64,000 bases of DNA from BD2-11 sp965115885. GTDB taxonomy: Bacteria > Gemmatimonadota > Gemmatimonadetes > Longimicrobiales > Gaopeijiaceae. Where the stretch lies: positions 682,001-746,000 of the forward strand of contig OZ220479.1 of assembly GCA_965115885.1 (NCBI GenBank), written 5' to 3'. Under the pieces are notes generated by a model. It did not search any database and was not told the DNA's origin. It saw only the letters and a program-made list of their open reading frames with translations. The position numbers and the translations under genes were made by a program. This document shows, in pieces, positions 46,826-56,481 of the stretch. Within the stretch, counting starts at the first letter, position 1, and every line of letters starts with the position of its first letter.

Positions 46826-49767
46826 GTCCACCCCGCGTATATTTCGTCAGCTTTTGCATCCGCGTCCGAATGATCGTGAGTGGCGAGGACAACGAATCTT
46901 GCTGCGCGTACCATGATCGGTACTTCCATTAGACGTGTAGCTGCCTTTTGCAGATCGGCTGCAGCCCAAGCGACCGCATCTCTCGGATTGCTAGCGAGCC
47001 TCAACGCCCACTCGGCTATCCATTCGAGATGGTCCCATACAGGACGCGCAATATCTCTTACTTCTGATACCACGCCGTGATCCTTGACGATTTGAGCCAA
47101 TCGGTTCACTCGCTCTTCAGTCGATACTTGAGCTAACTTCGCCATAGCACACGCAAGAGTTGACACAAACGAAACATCGCCGATGCGTCGCGCTACAGCG
47201 TCTTTCAAAATCGAAACGTCGTGTGCACCTCCATTCTCGAAGGTCGCCTCTGCATGAGTCCAGTGTTCACCACCAATGAGCCCTACGTAGTTTCGGATGA
47301 TCACTTGAAGTACCTTGCGGCGGTGTATAGAAGAGAGAATATGACCTGAAGATTTTGCCGTAGCCCAAATGTTACCCAAATTCACGACTTCGAGGACTGA
47401 TTCCAATGTTCGCCTCCGGTTCGGGACTACCGGAGAACGTGGCAGGTGGTCCAGCTGCTTCATCCTTTTCCACACCACAATGGTGCTAGCAAGAAAATTC
47501 TCCTTTCGTGCGAGATAGAGTCCACCGGGCACAGGCACCTTGTATTCCCAAGCAAAATCTGGACAGATCTCGGATGCCGGTTTCTCTAGTTCATAGTAAG
47601 ACACACGCGGAAGCTCCTCGGTTCCGCTATCATCGAGAAGCTGTACCCATAGCTCGCGGTTACGTTCAACAACGGCCCATCTGAGTGGAGTGAAATCTCT
47701 TTCACAGTTCAACACAAATGTCCCCAGATCGTCGCTAGCAAAACGAACCCGGCATATGTGGGCCGCATCGTACTTTCTCTGCACCGCTTTTCTATTACGG
47801 ATATTCTGCTCGAAATGACGTCTCCATTGACTTGGCGTGATCGGCAAACTCATTTGTCTGATTTGTCGGACAATAAAAACGGATCGGCTCCGCCCTGCTT
47901 CTCTGTGGAGCAATTCAGTCTCGCACGTCACCTCACGACCATGAGGTCCAAATATCTCGATGTCCACTTGTCCTTCCCAGAGTTGCTCCAAAGTTGGCAC
48001 TACCGGATCTAAACGAACCAATAACGGTCCTCCAGGATCAACACCATGGTGCCATGACCGCGCCTCGACTACGCGCACGTCCAATTTCAGTTTGTCCGTA
48101 ATCGCACTATTGTCTGCGACAGCATCGACAAGGATTGTGTAGAAACCGATTGGCAACCGAGGCAGCTGTACGAATAACGGTTTGCCAGGAACAACATCTG
48201 TAAGCGTCAGAGGTGGGATGGACTGCCCACATACGACCACTCTGATCATGCTCAACGTATGATCACTTTCAATTCCAATCGTCGGTTGATCACCTGCACA
48301 CCATTCACCATACCCCTGGCCATCCCAATACACTGGAGCAAGACCTGCGGGCCAAGCCGCAATCAGTTTCGACTGCATCAGATCGAGATTCTGAATTATC
48401 TCTTCCGATTGCGGATCTAGCGCAGCTGGAAGATTGAGGAGATATCCTCCAATACCTCGGCATTGAATGTTGACCGGTTTGACCCAAGAAGGGGTATTCA
48501 ACCCATTCATCTGCGTGGTGGTAAGGATGACATACCGTTGTCCAGGTCGCACTGTCAAGTTCCTGCACCCATATCCAAATCCATCAGCTTCAATTCTGAA
48601 TAACCAAGGGGGACCAGGTCTAAGTAGACACTCTGTCTTCAGAAGAAACTCTAAGGTCGGATGGGATTCTTTGAATTTCAGAAGGACTTCATGAGGCTCG
48701 GGCCATCTTGACAAATCAATGCGCTGCGCACCGTAAAGGAAGCGTCCCCGCGCAATGGGTCTCCCTTCGTATCCTGAGATTCGGCACCGTGACTGCGTCA
48801 GAATATTTTGCGTATCTGGAAACTCGTGGCAAATACTTGAAAGATTGGGAATCTCCAATACCACGGTCCAAGATGTGTTTTTGTCATCAGCTGGTTGAAG
48901 AACAATTCGAGGCTCGATTCCCAAAGCGGCTACCGCTGTACGTCCTTCTTTCGTTGTTTGCGATTTTGTTCCTAATCTTGATTGCAAACTCAAACGAGGA
49001 ACACGCACTAGGCCGTGAACGTTAACCCGTTCCTTGGCCGAAGTCCGGGCCACCCGTAACCACTCACGTGCACGACGCTCCTTATCCAAGTCTCGGACAA
49101 TCCTCAGTAACGTCGGAGTGTCGATGAGGCCACTCGTTTCTGATTCGTCCTCGAGCAACAGAGCAGCTGCAATTTGTCCAACAAGGTTCTCTTCCTGCAC
49201 GAAATGCTGAAACCGCGTGGACGTTGCCCAACTCCGTGTCGCAACGAGATCCCCGAGTGTGGTGGGGTTTTTTAAAACTGCATGTGAAAACGAGTGTCGC
49301 AACTCATAGAGAACGCGAGCGAACGGTCTTTGTAGGTCCTTAGGCAGTATAGCGTGCGTTATCGGCCAACAAATTATCGTAAACCAATTGGCCCACTTAC
49401 CAGAGGGCTGTGCGCCCCCGTAGTGTTGGTGAAACCAGTGATAGCACTCCCGAATCCAAGAGCGGTCGCCATGTGTACGCCATCCAGGCGTCCTTACCTC
49501 AAAGCTCTGCCAATACTCGACTCCAGCATAGTCATAGCCGAGTTCTGCGGCGTAGACAACCCAGGGAAGCATGTGATCTTGAGTGTGGATCGCACAAGAT
49601 TTTACCGACGCGTGAATGGCGCTCGAAAGGTCACCGAACTCTGTATCTCCAAGCCCATGCTCGAGAGCGAAAATCGGAGGTGTTCCCGAGTCCGAGTGCC
49701 GCTTGGCTGCGAGTGATTTGAAGTGGGAATCCAAACGCGCATGCCAATGATCGAGAAGTCTTGTCAT
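46816..49767 (-). CDS. Large Druantia-associated protein, family not recognised
   Basis: 983 residues from ATG 49767, which overlaps the druA stop as ATGA and has AGGAG nine bases upstream; an upstream GTG in frame is less likely. An N-terminal helical part includes FARVLYELRHSFSHAVLKNP and FVQEENLVGQIAAALLLEDE. The centre is beta-rich (VVLEIPNLSSICHEFPD, RFLYGAQRIDLSRWPEPHEV, VNIQCRGIGGYLLNLPA, PIGFYTILVDAVADN) like tandem sandwich domains. The C-terminus is helical again (VSFVSTLACAMAKLAQVSTE). It takes the place of DruB and DruC of type I Druantia and may be a fused or replacement subunit. No nuclease or ATPase motif is visible. Confidence 0.7.
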   Translation of the reverse strand: MTRLLDHWHARLDSHFKSLAAKRHSDSGTPPIFALEHGLGDTEFGDLSSAIHASVKSCAIHTQDHMLPWVVYAAELGYDYAGVEYWQSFEVRTPGWRTHGDRSWIRECYHWFHQHYGGAQPSGKWANWFTIICWPITHAILPKDLQRPFARVLYELRHSFSHAVLKNPTTLGDLVATRSWATSTRFQHFVQEENLVGQIAAALLLEDESETSGLIDTPTLLRIVRDLDKERRAREWLRVARTSAKERVNVHGLVRVPRLSLQSRLGTKSQTTKEGRTAVAALGIEPRIVLQPADDKNTSWTVVLEIPNLSSICHEFPDTQNILTQSRCRISGYEGRPIARGRFLYGAQRIDLSRWPEPHEVLLKFKESHPTLEFLLKTECLLRPGPPWLFRIEADGFGYGCRNLTVRPGQRYVILTTTQMNGLNTPSWVKPVNIQCRGIGGYLLNLPAALDPQSEEIIQNLDLMQSKLIAAWPAGLAPVYWDGQGYGEWCAGDQPTIGIESDHTLSMIRVVVCGQSIPPLTLTDVVPGKPLFVQLPRLPIGFYTILVDAVADNSAITDKLKLDVRVVEARSWHHGVDPGGPLLVRLDPVVPTLEQLWEGQVDIEIFGPHGREVTCETELLHREAGRSRSVFIVRQIRQMSLPITPSQWRRHFEQNIRNRKAVQRKYDAAHICRVRFASDDLGTFVLNCERDFTPLRWAVVERNRELWVQLLDDSGTEELPRVSYYELEKPASEICPDFAWEYKVPVPGGLYLARKENFLASTIVVWKRMKQLDHLPRSPVVPNRRRTLESVLEVVNLGNIWATAKSSGHILSSIHRRKVLQVIIRNYVGLIGGEHWTHAEATFENGGAHDVSILKDAVARRIGDVSFVSTLACAMAKLAQVSTEERVNRLAQIVKDHGVVSEVRDIARPVWDHLEWIAEWALRLASNPRDAVAWAAADLQKAATRLMEVPIMVRAARFVVLATHDHSDADAKADEIYAGWTWN

Positions 49768-50936
49768 CGCGATGTCTCCTGCGGGTCTTTGTGCTGTAGA
49801 GTTGAGAGAATCCACTCACGGCGAAAGGTCGCATAGGTATCATCGCGTTGTGCTCGAGGTACAACCCAACGATCAAGGCAGTAGCGTGAGATGGCTGATG
49901 CCCGAAGGGTTTTCGGTTCTACGTTCTTCTGAGAGCCCAACAATGCGCTTCTAAAATCGTTCGCTAGAGCTGCAGCGTATACCTCACGCCGGACGCCATG
50001 CCTTAGAATAACATTGCCGTCCACTCCAATGTGCTCAAGCGCAGCACGAATCACACGGAGTTTCCAATTCGGCCCCATCCCAAATCGATGACCATTGGCA
50101 TATGGGTGGCCCGTTTTTTCCAAATAGAGACGAAGTTCGTTGAATATCTTTCCCGATATATGAAAATGTCCGAACCCTCTGGTTTCGCCAATTTTAGTAA
50201 ATTGGACTCCGCTTGGAATTCTCAGTCGATTATATAGCGATGAACGACCAAGAGCTGATGTCGTTGTGAGCAAAAGTAGCCGAGCGTTGTTCAGTTTTCG
50301 ACTGATAACGCCTTTCCTGCCGAGGTATTTTCTGTCGTATGCATTCTGGACCTCTTGGCTTCCCGTAAGCGCTGCAATCATCTTGCCACCAATGAGAGAC
50401 GAATACGGAGGAACCGCGCCCAATACGTAAGCATCCATTACGTGTACGAGGCGAGAAATTCTGTCCTTGTGAGACCATCCGATCCACGAATCGCGCGCGT
50501 TGAGGTTGAAGACCGGATCTCCGAGGGCGAACAGTCCGATTAGTGATCTGTTGTGATAGCGATCACGCACTAGAAACCGAAGCCGCCGACCAAATCCCTG
50601 AGAAACCGGAATAGACCACAGCAAAGTGGCAAAACGAAAGAGCCGGGCTTCGGGAGATCCAGCTGTGACCTCAACGAGTTCAGGGTCGATTTTCTTGGGA
50701 TTGAGCGTTTTTCCGTTGGCAAAATGGCGTACTAGGCTAGGCCCTTCCTTTTCGATGAAATCTCGGTGTGTTTCGAGCGTTTCCTGACGATGGCTAGCAT
50801 GTAGGTTGCGGATGTCCTGCTTGGACATTTCGCTTGGAGCGCGATATCCGTTTCCATTCTTGGAGAATCCAAGGCCGGTTAGGTGGGCATCCAAGGCCTG
50901 ACGCAAGGCAGTAGCAGTCTGTATCGCCTCATTCAT
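49764..50936 (-). CDS. druA: DruA, DUF4338 protein
   Basis: 390 residues from ATG 50936. DUF4338 landmarks are strong: RRLRFLVRDRYHNRSLIGLF, ALGDPVFNLNARDSWIGW, LLTTTSALGRSSLYNRLR, RGFGHFHISGKIFNELRLYL, YANGHRFGMGPNWKLRVIRA and ILRHGVRREVY. DUF4338 is the defining domain of DruA in Druantia type I systems; its biochemical role is not established. It heads the AT-richer operon and is coupled by four-base overlaps to a small frame upstream and the 983-residue gene downstream. Confidence 0.9.
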   Translation of the reverse strand: MNEAIQTATALRQALDAHLTGLGFSKNGNGYRAPSEMSKQDIRNLHASHRQETLETHRDFIEKEGPSLVRHFANGKTLNPKKIDPELVEVTAGSPEARLFRFATLLWSIPVSQGFGRRLRFLVRDRYHNRSLIGLFALGDPVFNLNARDSWIGWSHKDRISRLVHVMDAYVLGAVPPYSSLIGGKMIAALTGSQEVQNAYDRKYLGRKGVISRKLNNARLLLLTTTSALGRSSLYNRLRIPSGVQFTKIGETRGFGHFHISGKIFNELRLYLEKTGHPYANGHRFGMGPNWKLRVIRAALEHIGVDGNVILRHGVRREVYAAALANDFRSALLGSQKNVEPKTLRASAISRYCLDRWVVPRAQRDDTYATFRREWILSTLQHKDPQETSR

Positions 50937-51046
50937 ACGGCAGAAGTACCATTTGGTAGTGGAAGTTCCAGGAGCCCTCTGTAATTTGTGTCCAAGCGCG
51001 GCGAACCTAGAATATCACTTTCACGATATCTTGGATGGTTGGACAT
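50933..51046 (-). CDS. Small frame coupled to druA
   Basis: 37 codons (MSNHPRYRESDILGSPRL to LPLPNGTSAV) whose TGA overlaps the druA ATG. It may be a leader peptide or the last codons of an upstream operon gene cut away when other DNA arrived. No family is seen. Confidence 0.3.
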   Translation of the reverse strand: MSNHPRYRESDILGSPRLDTNYRGLLELPLPNGTSAV

Positions 51047-51391
51047 CTTTCGAAAAATCCTCCAGAGGAACCGTTGTTGTCTAAAATCGATTCGCAGTCC
51101 ATAGTCGTAGCGGGATGCAAGCGAGAACCAACGGTTCTGGCTCAACTCACCGCCACTCAGCTGACATCACATCACGAAGCTATGGACTGCGTCGAGGCAC
51201 CGCAACCCATTTCTCCGCCAACGACCTGGCAGCCCTCCGTGCATCCCCTCGCCGAAACTTGGTGGAGAGCCGACAACGTCGTGCCCCATGCCCACTCCAC
51301 TAGTGTAGTGTCCGGTTCATATAGTTGATTATGTATCGCCGTTTGGTTACCTTCTCTTCGCGAGAGATTCATTCACCGAGGAGAAGGCATC

Positions 51392-52354
51392 ATGCGGGTA
51401 GCGGTCAAGATCGAGCTGTCGGAAGCGGAGCGAAAACGCCTGGAACAGTGGACGCGGTCGCGGAGCGCGGCGGTGCGGCTCCAGGAAAGATCGCGAATCG
51501 TGCTAATGGCGGCGGACGGGATGACGAACAAGGCCATCGCGGAAGCGATGGGGATCGATCGGAACAAGGTCGGCCGCTGGCGGCGCCGGTTCGCGGACGA
51601 ACGGCTGAAAGGGATCGCGAAAGAGCGTCCCCGCGGGGGCAACCACGGGGGCAAATGCTCGAAGGCGCAGGCGGCGCTGAGGAGCGAAGTGATCCGCTTG
51701 ACGACGCAGACGGATCCTCCGGATGCGACGCACTGGTCGTGCCGGTCGATGGCGCGGGCGGCGGGGACGACGCACAGCTTCGTGCACCGGGTGTGGCGGT
51801 CGTGCGGGCTGAAGCCGCACTTGGTGCGAACTTTCAAGGTGAGCGAGGATCCGCTCTTCGAGAAGAAGCTCTGCGACGTCGTGGGGCTGTACCTGAACCC
51901 GCCCGAGAACGCGGTCGTCTTCAGCTTCGACGAGAAGAGCTCGGTCCAAGCGCTGGATCGGACGCAGCCGGGTCTGCCGTTGAAGCGGGGCCGCGCGGGG
52001 ACGATGACCCACGACTACAAGCGCAACGGCACGACGTCGCTCTTCGCGGCGCTGAACGTGGCATCGGGCGAAGTGATCGGGGAGACGTACAAGCGGCACC
52101 GCCACCAGGAGGTGTTGAAGTTCTTGCGCAAGGTGGAGAAGGCGGTGCCCAAGGACCGGGAGATCCACATCGTGCTGGACAACTACGCGACGCACAAGCA
52201 TGCGAAGGTGATGGAGTGGATCGAGCGTCAAAAGCGGATCTTTCTGCACTTCACGCCGACGAGCGCGTCGTGGCTGAATTTGGTCGAGCGGTTCTTCTGC
52301 ACGTTGACTCGGAAGCGGATTCGGCGCGGCGTCTTCCATTCGGTGAGCGACTGA
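51392..52354 (+). pseudogene. IS630-family transposase, C-terminus displaced
   Basis: ATG 51392 with GAGGAGAAGG upstream. HTH: MTNKAIAEAMGIDRNKVGRW. DDE core: VVFSFDEKSSVQALDRTQPG gives the first Asp, EIHIVLDNYATHKH the second, and SWLNLVERFFCTLTRKRIRR the Glu. The frame is cut after GVFHSVSD by the IS3 insertion; the lost tail SADKILEKVNRARQALAVA lies at 53835-53896. Confidence 0.9.
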
Positions 52355-52418
52355 GCTGGTCCCGGTTTTTCGGACAGGTCGTTAAAGTGTACTCCCGTAC
52401 CCGAGAGGAGGCACCGAA

Positions 52419-52703
52419 GTGGCCAAGAGAAGACGGAGATTCACCCCGCAGTTCAAGGGCCGCGTGGCCCTCGAGGCGGTCCAGGAGCGCGACAGCCTCC
52501 AGGCGATCGCCCGCCGCCACGAGCTCCATCCCAACCAGGTGAGCCAGTGGAAGCGCCAGCTGCTCGCCGCCATCCCGGACGTGTTCGTCGCCGGCGCCCA
52601 GAAGGCCGCCAAGGAGCGCGACGCCACGATCCACGACCTCCACGCGAAGATCGGGGAGCTGACCGTCGAGCGGGATTTTTTTCGGCGCGGGTTGCGCAGC
52701 TGA
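52419..52703 (+). CDS. IS3 orfA
   Basis: 94 residues with an HTH (LQAIARRHELHPNQVSQWKR) and a leucine-zipper-like tail (DATIHDLHAKIGELTVERDF). The T7 run at 52676-52682 is a likely site for the -1 ribosomal frameshift that joins it to orfB. Confidence 0.9.
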   Translation: MAKRRRRFTPQFKGRVALEAVQERDSLQAIARRHELHPNQVSQWKRQLLAAIPDVFVAGAQKAAKERDATIHDLHAKIGELTVERDFFRRGLRS

Positions 52704-53539
52704 CCCGCGCCGAACGCCGACGGATGATCCAGCGGGACGGCCCGATGGCGCTGGCGAAGCAGTGCGCCCTGCTGGGCGTGAGCCGGTCGTCGCTGTACTA
52801 CGTGCGCAAGGGCGAGAGCGAGGACAGCCTCGCTCTCATGCGCCGCATGGATCGGCTCCACATGGACTACCCGTTCTATGGGAGCCGGCAGATGGCGCGC
52901 CACTTGAGGCGCGAGGGCACGACGGTCGGCAGACACCGGGTCCGCCGACTGATGCGGAAGATGGGGATCGAAGCGATCTACCGGCGTCCCAGGACGAGCG
53001 TGGCGAGCCCGGAGCATCGGGTGTTCCCCTACCTGCTGCGCGACGTCGAGGTCTCGCGGGCGGACCACGTGTGGTGCGCGGACATCACCTATGTGCCTGT
53101 GGCCCGTGGGTTTTTCTACCTGGTCGCGGTGATGGACTGGGCGACGCGCCACGTGCTCGCGTGGGCGCTGTCGAACACGATGGACGCGTCGTTCTGCGTG
53201 AGCGCGCTCGACGAGGCGCTGGGCTCGAGGAGGCCGGAGATCTTCAACGCCGACCAGAGCTCGCAGTTCACGAGCGAAGCGTTCGCGGAGCGGGTCCTGA
53301 GCGCGGAGATCCGGTTCTCGATGGATGGGCGGGGGCGGTACCTGGACAACATCTTCATCGAGCGGCTGTGGAGGTCGCTGAAGTACGAAGCGGTCTACCT
53401 GCGGGAGCTCGAGGACGGGGTCGCGGCTCGACGGATCATCGGGGATTGGATGGACTTCTACAACGAAGTGCGTCCGCACTCGGCGTTGGAGGGGCGGACG
53501 CCCGGCGAGGCGTACCGCGAGGGCGTGGGCGTGGAATGA
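52680..53539 (+). CDS. IS3 orfB transposase
   Basis: About 285 residues in the -1 frame relative to orfA. The DDE catalytic core is complete: VWCADITYVPVARGFFYLVA with the first Asp, EIFNADQSSQFTSEAF with the second, and NIFIERLWRSLKYEAVYLRE with the Glu. The ending HSALEGRTPGEAY is typical of the family. It is probably active as an OrfAB fusion. A decayed relative lies at 35384-36548. Confidence 0.92.
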
Positions 53540-53924
53540 GCGGGCCCGGATCGTTGCGAGGGACCGGGTCGGAACCGGCGAACCGGCGGCAGGGGTCGCA
53601 TGGGGCGACTCGGCGCCGGTTGCCTCGGTTTCACCCCGAGGCTGGGGAGGGGGCTGTTCGAGGGGTGGGTTGGCGAGGTCGGCGGAGCCCGAACCGGGAT
53701 TCGCCGCACCCGCTCGAATCAACCCCGAAAGGAACCGTCGCAAAGCGGCGGAGTACACTTTATTTTTGCCCCCATTCTGTTCGACGAAATGGGACCCGCC
53801 TCAGGTCAGGCTCAGGAGGAGGGACCGAAGTCGGCGGACAAGATTCTCGAGAAGGTGAACCGGGCTCGGCAGGCCTTGGCCGTCGCCTCCGCATAATCAA
53901 CTATATGAACCGGACACTACACTA

Positions 53925-54323
53925 GATGCGACGCGGTGCATCTCCACACCTGGAAGCTCGCGCGGCAGAAGGACCTGCGAATGGGCGTGAATTCCCGGTA
54001 GCCGGGTCTCCAAGCCGGATTTCGGGTAACGAAACCGCTTGGACGACGACAAGAGCCGGTTGTCAGATGAGGAAATCGCCGCATTCCGGATCCCACTCGC
54101 CGCCCACGCTCTCCATGCCATGGAGGCTGAACCTCTTGGACTCCCTTCGCCTCCTTTGATCCACCTGACTCGATCCTTAGACCGAAGTTCTGGCAAATTT
54201 GGGGTGATTTTTGCGTCTAACCCATTGACATAGGCACACTTACAACGATATCTACGCTGTTTTGTGTGCCCATGTATGGCATGGATCATGAAGTTGACAT
54301 GCATCCGCATACCAACTACCTTC
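53925..54323. other. Undefined stretch between insertion sequences
   Basis: About 400 bases, AT-richer towards 54180-54320. One short frame (54039-54233, DDDKSRLSDEEIAAFRIPLA) has a protein-like start but no known family; it may be the end of a lost gene. Confidence 0.35.
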
Positions 54324-54791
54324 ATGTCCATGTACATTGATCGCGTACCCAACCGGAACTCCCCGCCTGCCGTCCTCCTCCGCGAGTCCTTTCGCCAGGA
54401 CGGAAAGGTCAAGAAACGCACCCTCTCCAAGTGGCCCGACCACCTCGTCGAGGGCCTCCGCATCCTGCTCAAGGGCGGCGTCGCCCTCCCCTCCCTCGGA
54501 CACGCCTTCTCGATCCTCCGCTCTCGACCCCACGGCCATGTCGCCGCCGTCCTCGGATCCGCACGTCGCCTCGGACTCGACAAGCTCCTCGACCGCCGAC
54601 CCTCCCGAGAACGGGCCCTCGCCACCGCCATGATTCTCGCCCGCATCCTCGATCCCCGCTCCAAGCTCGCCACCGCCCGCTCTTTCGGTAGCGAAACCCC
54701 GACCCACACGCTGGGCGAGGAGCTCGACATCTCGGACGCCGACGAAAACGAGCTCTACCGGGCCATGGACTGGTTGCTCGAGCGCCAGTAG
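54324..54791 (+). pseudogene. IS1634-type transposase, N-terminal fragment
   Basis: MYIDRVPNRNSPPAVLLRES, GKVKKRTLSKWPDHLVEGLR and SDADENELYRAMDWLLERQ match the first third of IS1634-family transposases. It ends at the junction with the truncated cytosine methylase; the DDE core is missing. Confidence 0.8.
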
Positions 54792-55298
54792 AATCAGGCG
54801 TTCCCGATTCTGGGGCGTGCCGAAGTGTCCGGCGTTGAGAACGCGCCATGGTACGCGCACCGCGTATCCGCTCCGCGAAAACTCGTCGATCAGTTCGTCG
54901 AGGAAGCTGCGGTGCCGACTGATCGTCAGTCCCTTTACGTTCTCGAAAACGAAAGTGCGAGGTTCGATTTCCTCGACGATGCGAACGAAGTCGCGCACAA
55001 GTCCGTTGCGCGGGTCGTCCAGAGCGCGATGGCCGATCAGGGAGAAGCCCTGGCAAGGGGCGCCGCCGAACACGCAGTCGACTCTGCGGTCGCCGACGTC
55101 GGCGACCTCCAGGATATCGCTGGCCGAAAGCGTCTCGATGGAGTGGGGGATCGTGGCCGTGTTGGGAAAGTTGAATTTGTGGACGGCGCAATGCACCGGA
55201 TCGATCTCCACGGCGGCCGCCACGTCGAAGCCAGCCTGCTCGAAGCCCAAGCTAAGTCCGCCCGCGCCCGCGAAGAGGTCGATCCCAATGGGTCTCAT
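54792..55298 (-). pseudogene. C5-cytosine DNA methyltransferase, truncated
   Basis: Starts at ATG 55298. Motif I is IGIDLFAGAGGLSLGFEQAG, motif IV with the catalytic Cys is VFGGAPCQGFSLIG, motif VI is FVFENVKG, motif VIII is TPQNRERLILLA. About 169 residues remain; the target-recognition domain and motifs IX-X are lost at the IS1634 fragment. It follows the S24 repressor copy 2 on the same strand, in the same relation as the restriction genes that follow copy 1. Confidence 0.9.
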
Positions 55299-55494
55299 GG
55301 CCCTCCTACCTCTCCCGTAGGCTGGAGTCGCGTTGCTATTTGAAATCCGAAGGCAACGTGTTGTCCGAGAAAGCGAAAACTCCGCCTGAAAACGCTCGTC
55401 ATGGGTGCCGCTCGCGCACCCTCGCGGGCCGGAACTTGCCAGCCGGAGCTGATCGGAGACCGGTGCGACCCCGCGACCCTGCCCCACAGCAGCT

Positions 55495-56199
55495 CTACAT
55501 CCTCCTCGATGCCCAGACAACGCGGCCGATGACTCGGATCTCCTCGACGAGGCGCTCGCAGCTCTCGTACTCCGGGTTGAGCGACTTGATCAGGACGCGG
55601 GGCGGATCGGAGTTCGGCACGTGCTCGACGCGCTTCGCGACGCACCCCATGCCGTCCCAGATCGCGAAGACGCCCGGCGGCGTCGGCGCCGTACGGCTCA
55701 CGTCGACCAGCACGCGGTCGCCGGCCGACAGCAACGGCTCCATCGAGTCGCCCTCGACGGCGAGCATCCGCAGGTCCTCCGCCCGCGCGCGGAACTCGTG
55801 GCGGACGACGGGATCGGCGAACAGCCACCGCGCCACCGCCCTGGGCTCGTCGTCCCACATGCCGATCCCCGCCGCGGCGCGCACGTCGATCTCGGGAACG
55901 GCCGTGTAACCCCTCGGCACGACGCGCGAAGCGGCCGGCGCCTTCAAGTGCGCCCCCATTTCTCGCGGGTGCCGCAACAGGTCGGGACTGCACCCGACGT
56001 GCTCGGCGAGCGCCTCGCGGTCGTGTTCGGCGAGCACTCGGGGTGTGCCCCGATGGATGAACTGGTGCATGTACGCGCCGTTTCGGCCCATCGCGAGCGA
56101 CGCCATCCGCAGGCTCGAGCGGCTCTCCGCCAGTAGCGCGACGATCCGTCGGCGCACCGGGTCCAGTTCCGAGTCGTCCCTTCTCGTGCGTCTCATCAT
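55495..56199 (-). CDS. S24 (LexA/CI-type) repressor, copy 2
   Basis: 234 residues from ATG 56199, same length as copy 1 and collinear throughout; DNA-binding half and S24 half both intact (VEGDSMEPLL, CVAKRVEHVPN, RAAAGIGMWDDE). Differences from copy 1 are scattered (for example IVALLAES for ILRLLAEC), so the two have diverged as separate genes. It is transcribed away from the trb operon, which it probably keeps silent until DNA damage triggers self-cleavage. Confidence 0.9.
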   Translation of the reverse strand: MMRRTRRDDSELDPVRRRIVALLAESRSSLRMASLAMGRNGAYMHQFIHRGTPRVLAEHDREALAEHVGCSPDLLRHPREMGAHLKAPAASRVVPRGYTAVPEIDVRAAAGIGMWDDEPRAVARWLFADPVVRHEFRARAEDLRMLAVEGDSMEPLLSAGDRVLVDVSRTAPTPPGVFAIWDGMGCVAKRVEHVPNSDPPRVLIKSLNPEYESCERLVEEIRVIGRVVWASRRM

Positions 56200-56481
56200 G
56201 TAGAGGACACTACCTATGCGATCCGGTCCGCGCAAGGCCCGCCGACCTGTGCGCCCGATTCGACGGCTCCTTCCCCGGACGTTCCGCTCGCAACCTCGAA
56301 GGGACCGGTGTCTACTGGTTTCGCGCCGTGGGGCCAGGAGTTTCCGAGGCTCCGGCACGCGACTGGCGGAGCCGGTCGGCGGACCGAATCGCGCATCTCG
56401 TTGCGGTTGAACGATGTGGGAAAGAGCCCATACCCCATACACTTGCGTTATTTGCCCACATGGTGTTCGGATTCCCGCACG
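56200..56481. promoter_or_regulatory. Divergent control segment, copy 2
   Basis: 282 bases between S24 copy 2 and trbG. The inner 95 bases match copy 1 in inverted orientation, including TCGCGCATCTCGTTGC. The homology runs up to the start codon: GTTCGGATTC.....GATGGAGAA precedes trbG here and the HTH gene at copy 1. Confidence 0.65.

Larger units (their letters stand above)
52352..53803 (+). mobile_element. IS3-family element inside IS630
   Basis: 1452 bases from TGAGCTGGTCCCGG to the inverted TGAGGCGGGTCCC, an imperfect inverted repeat ending TG..CA. It has orfA and orfB in overlapping frames. No target duplication is seen, and part of the IS630 gene is missing at the right junction, so a deletion followed insertion. 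Confidence 0.82.
51303..53922 (+). mobile_element. IS630-family element, invaded by IS3
   Basis: Perfect 31-base terminal inverted repeats (51303-51333 and 53892-53922), beginning GTGTAGTGTCCGG, with TA on both sides (51301-51302, 53923-53924) as the target duplication of this family. The transposase is cut near its C-terminus by an IS3 copy at 52352-53803, so the element is inactive by itself. Confidence 0.92.
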
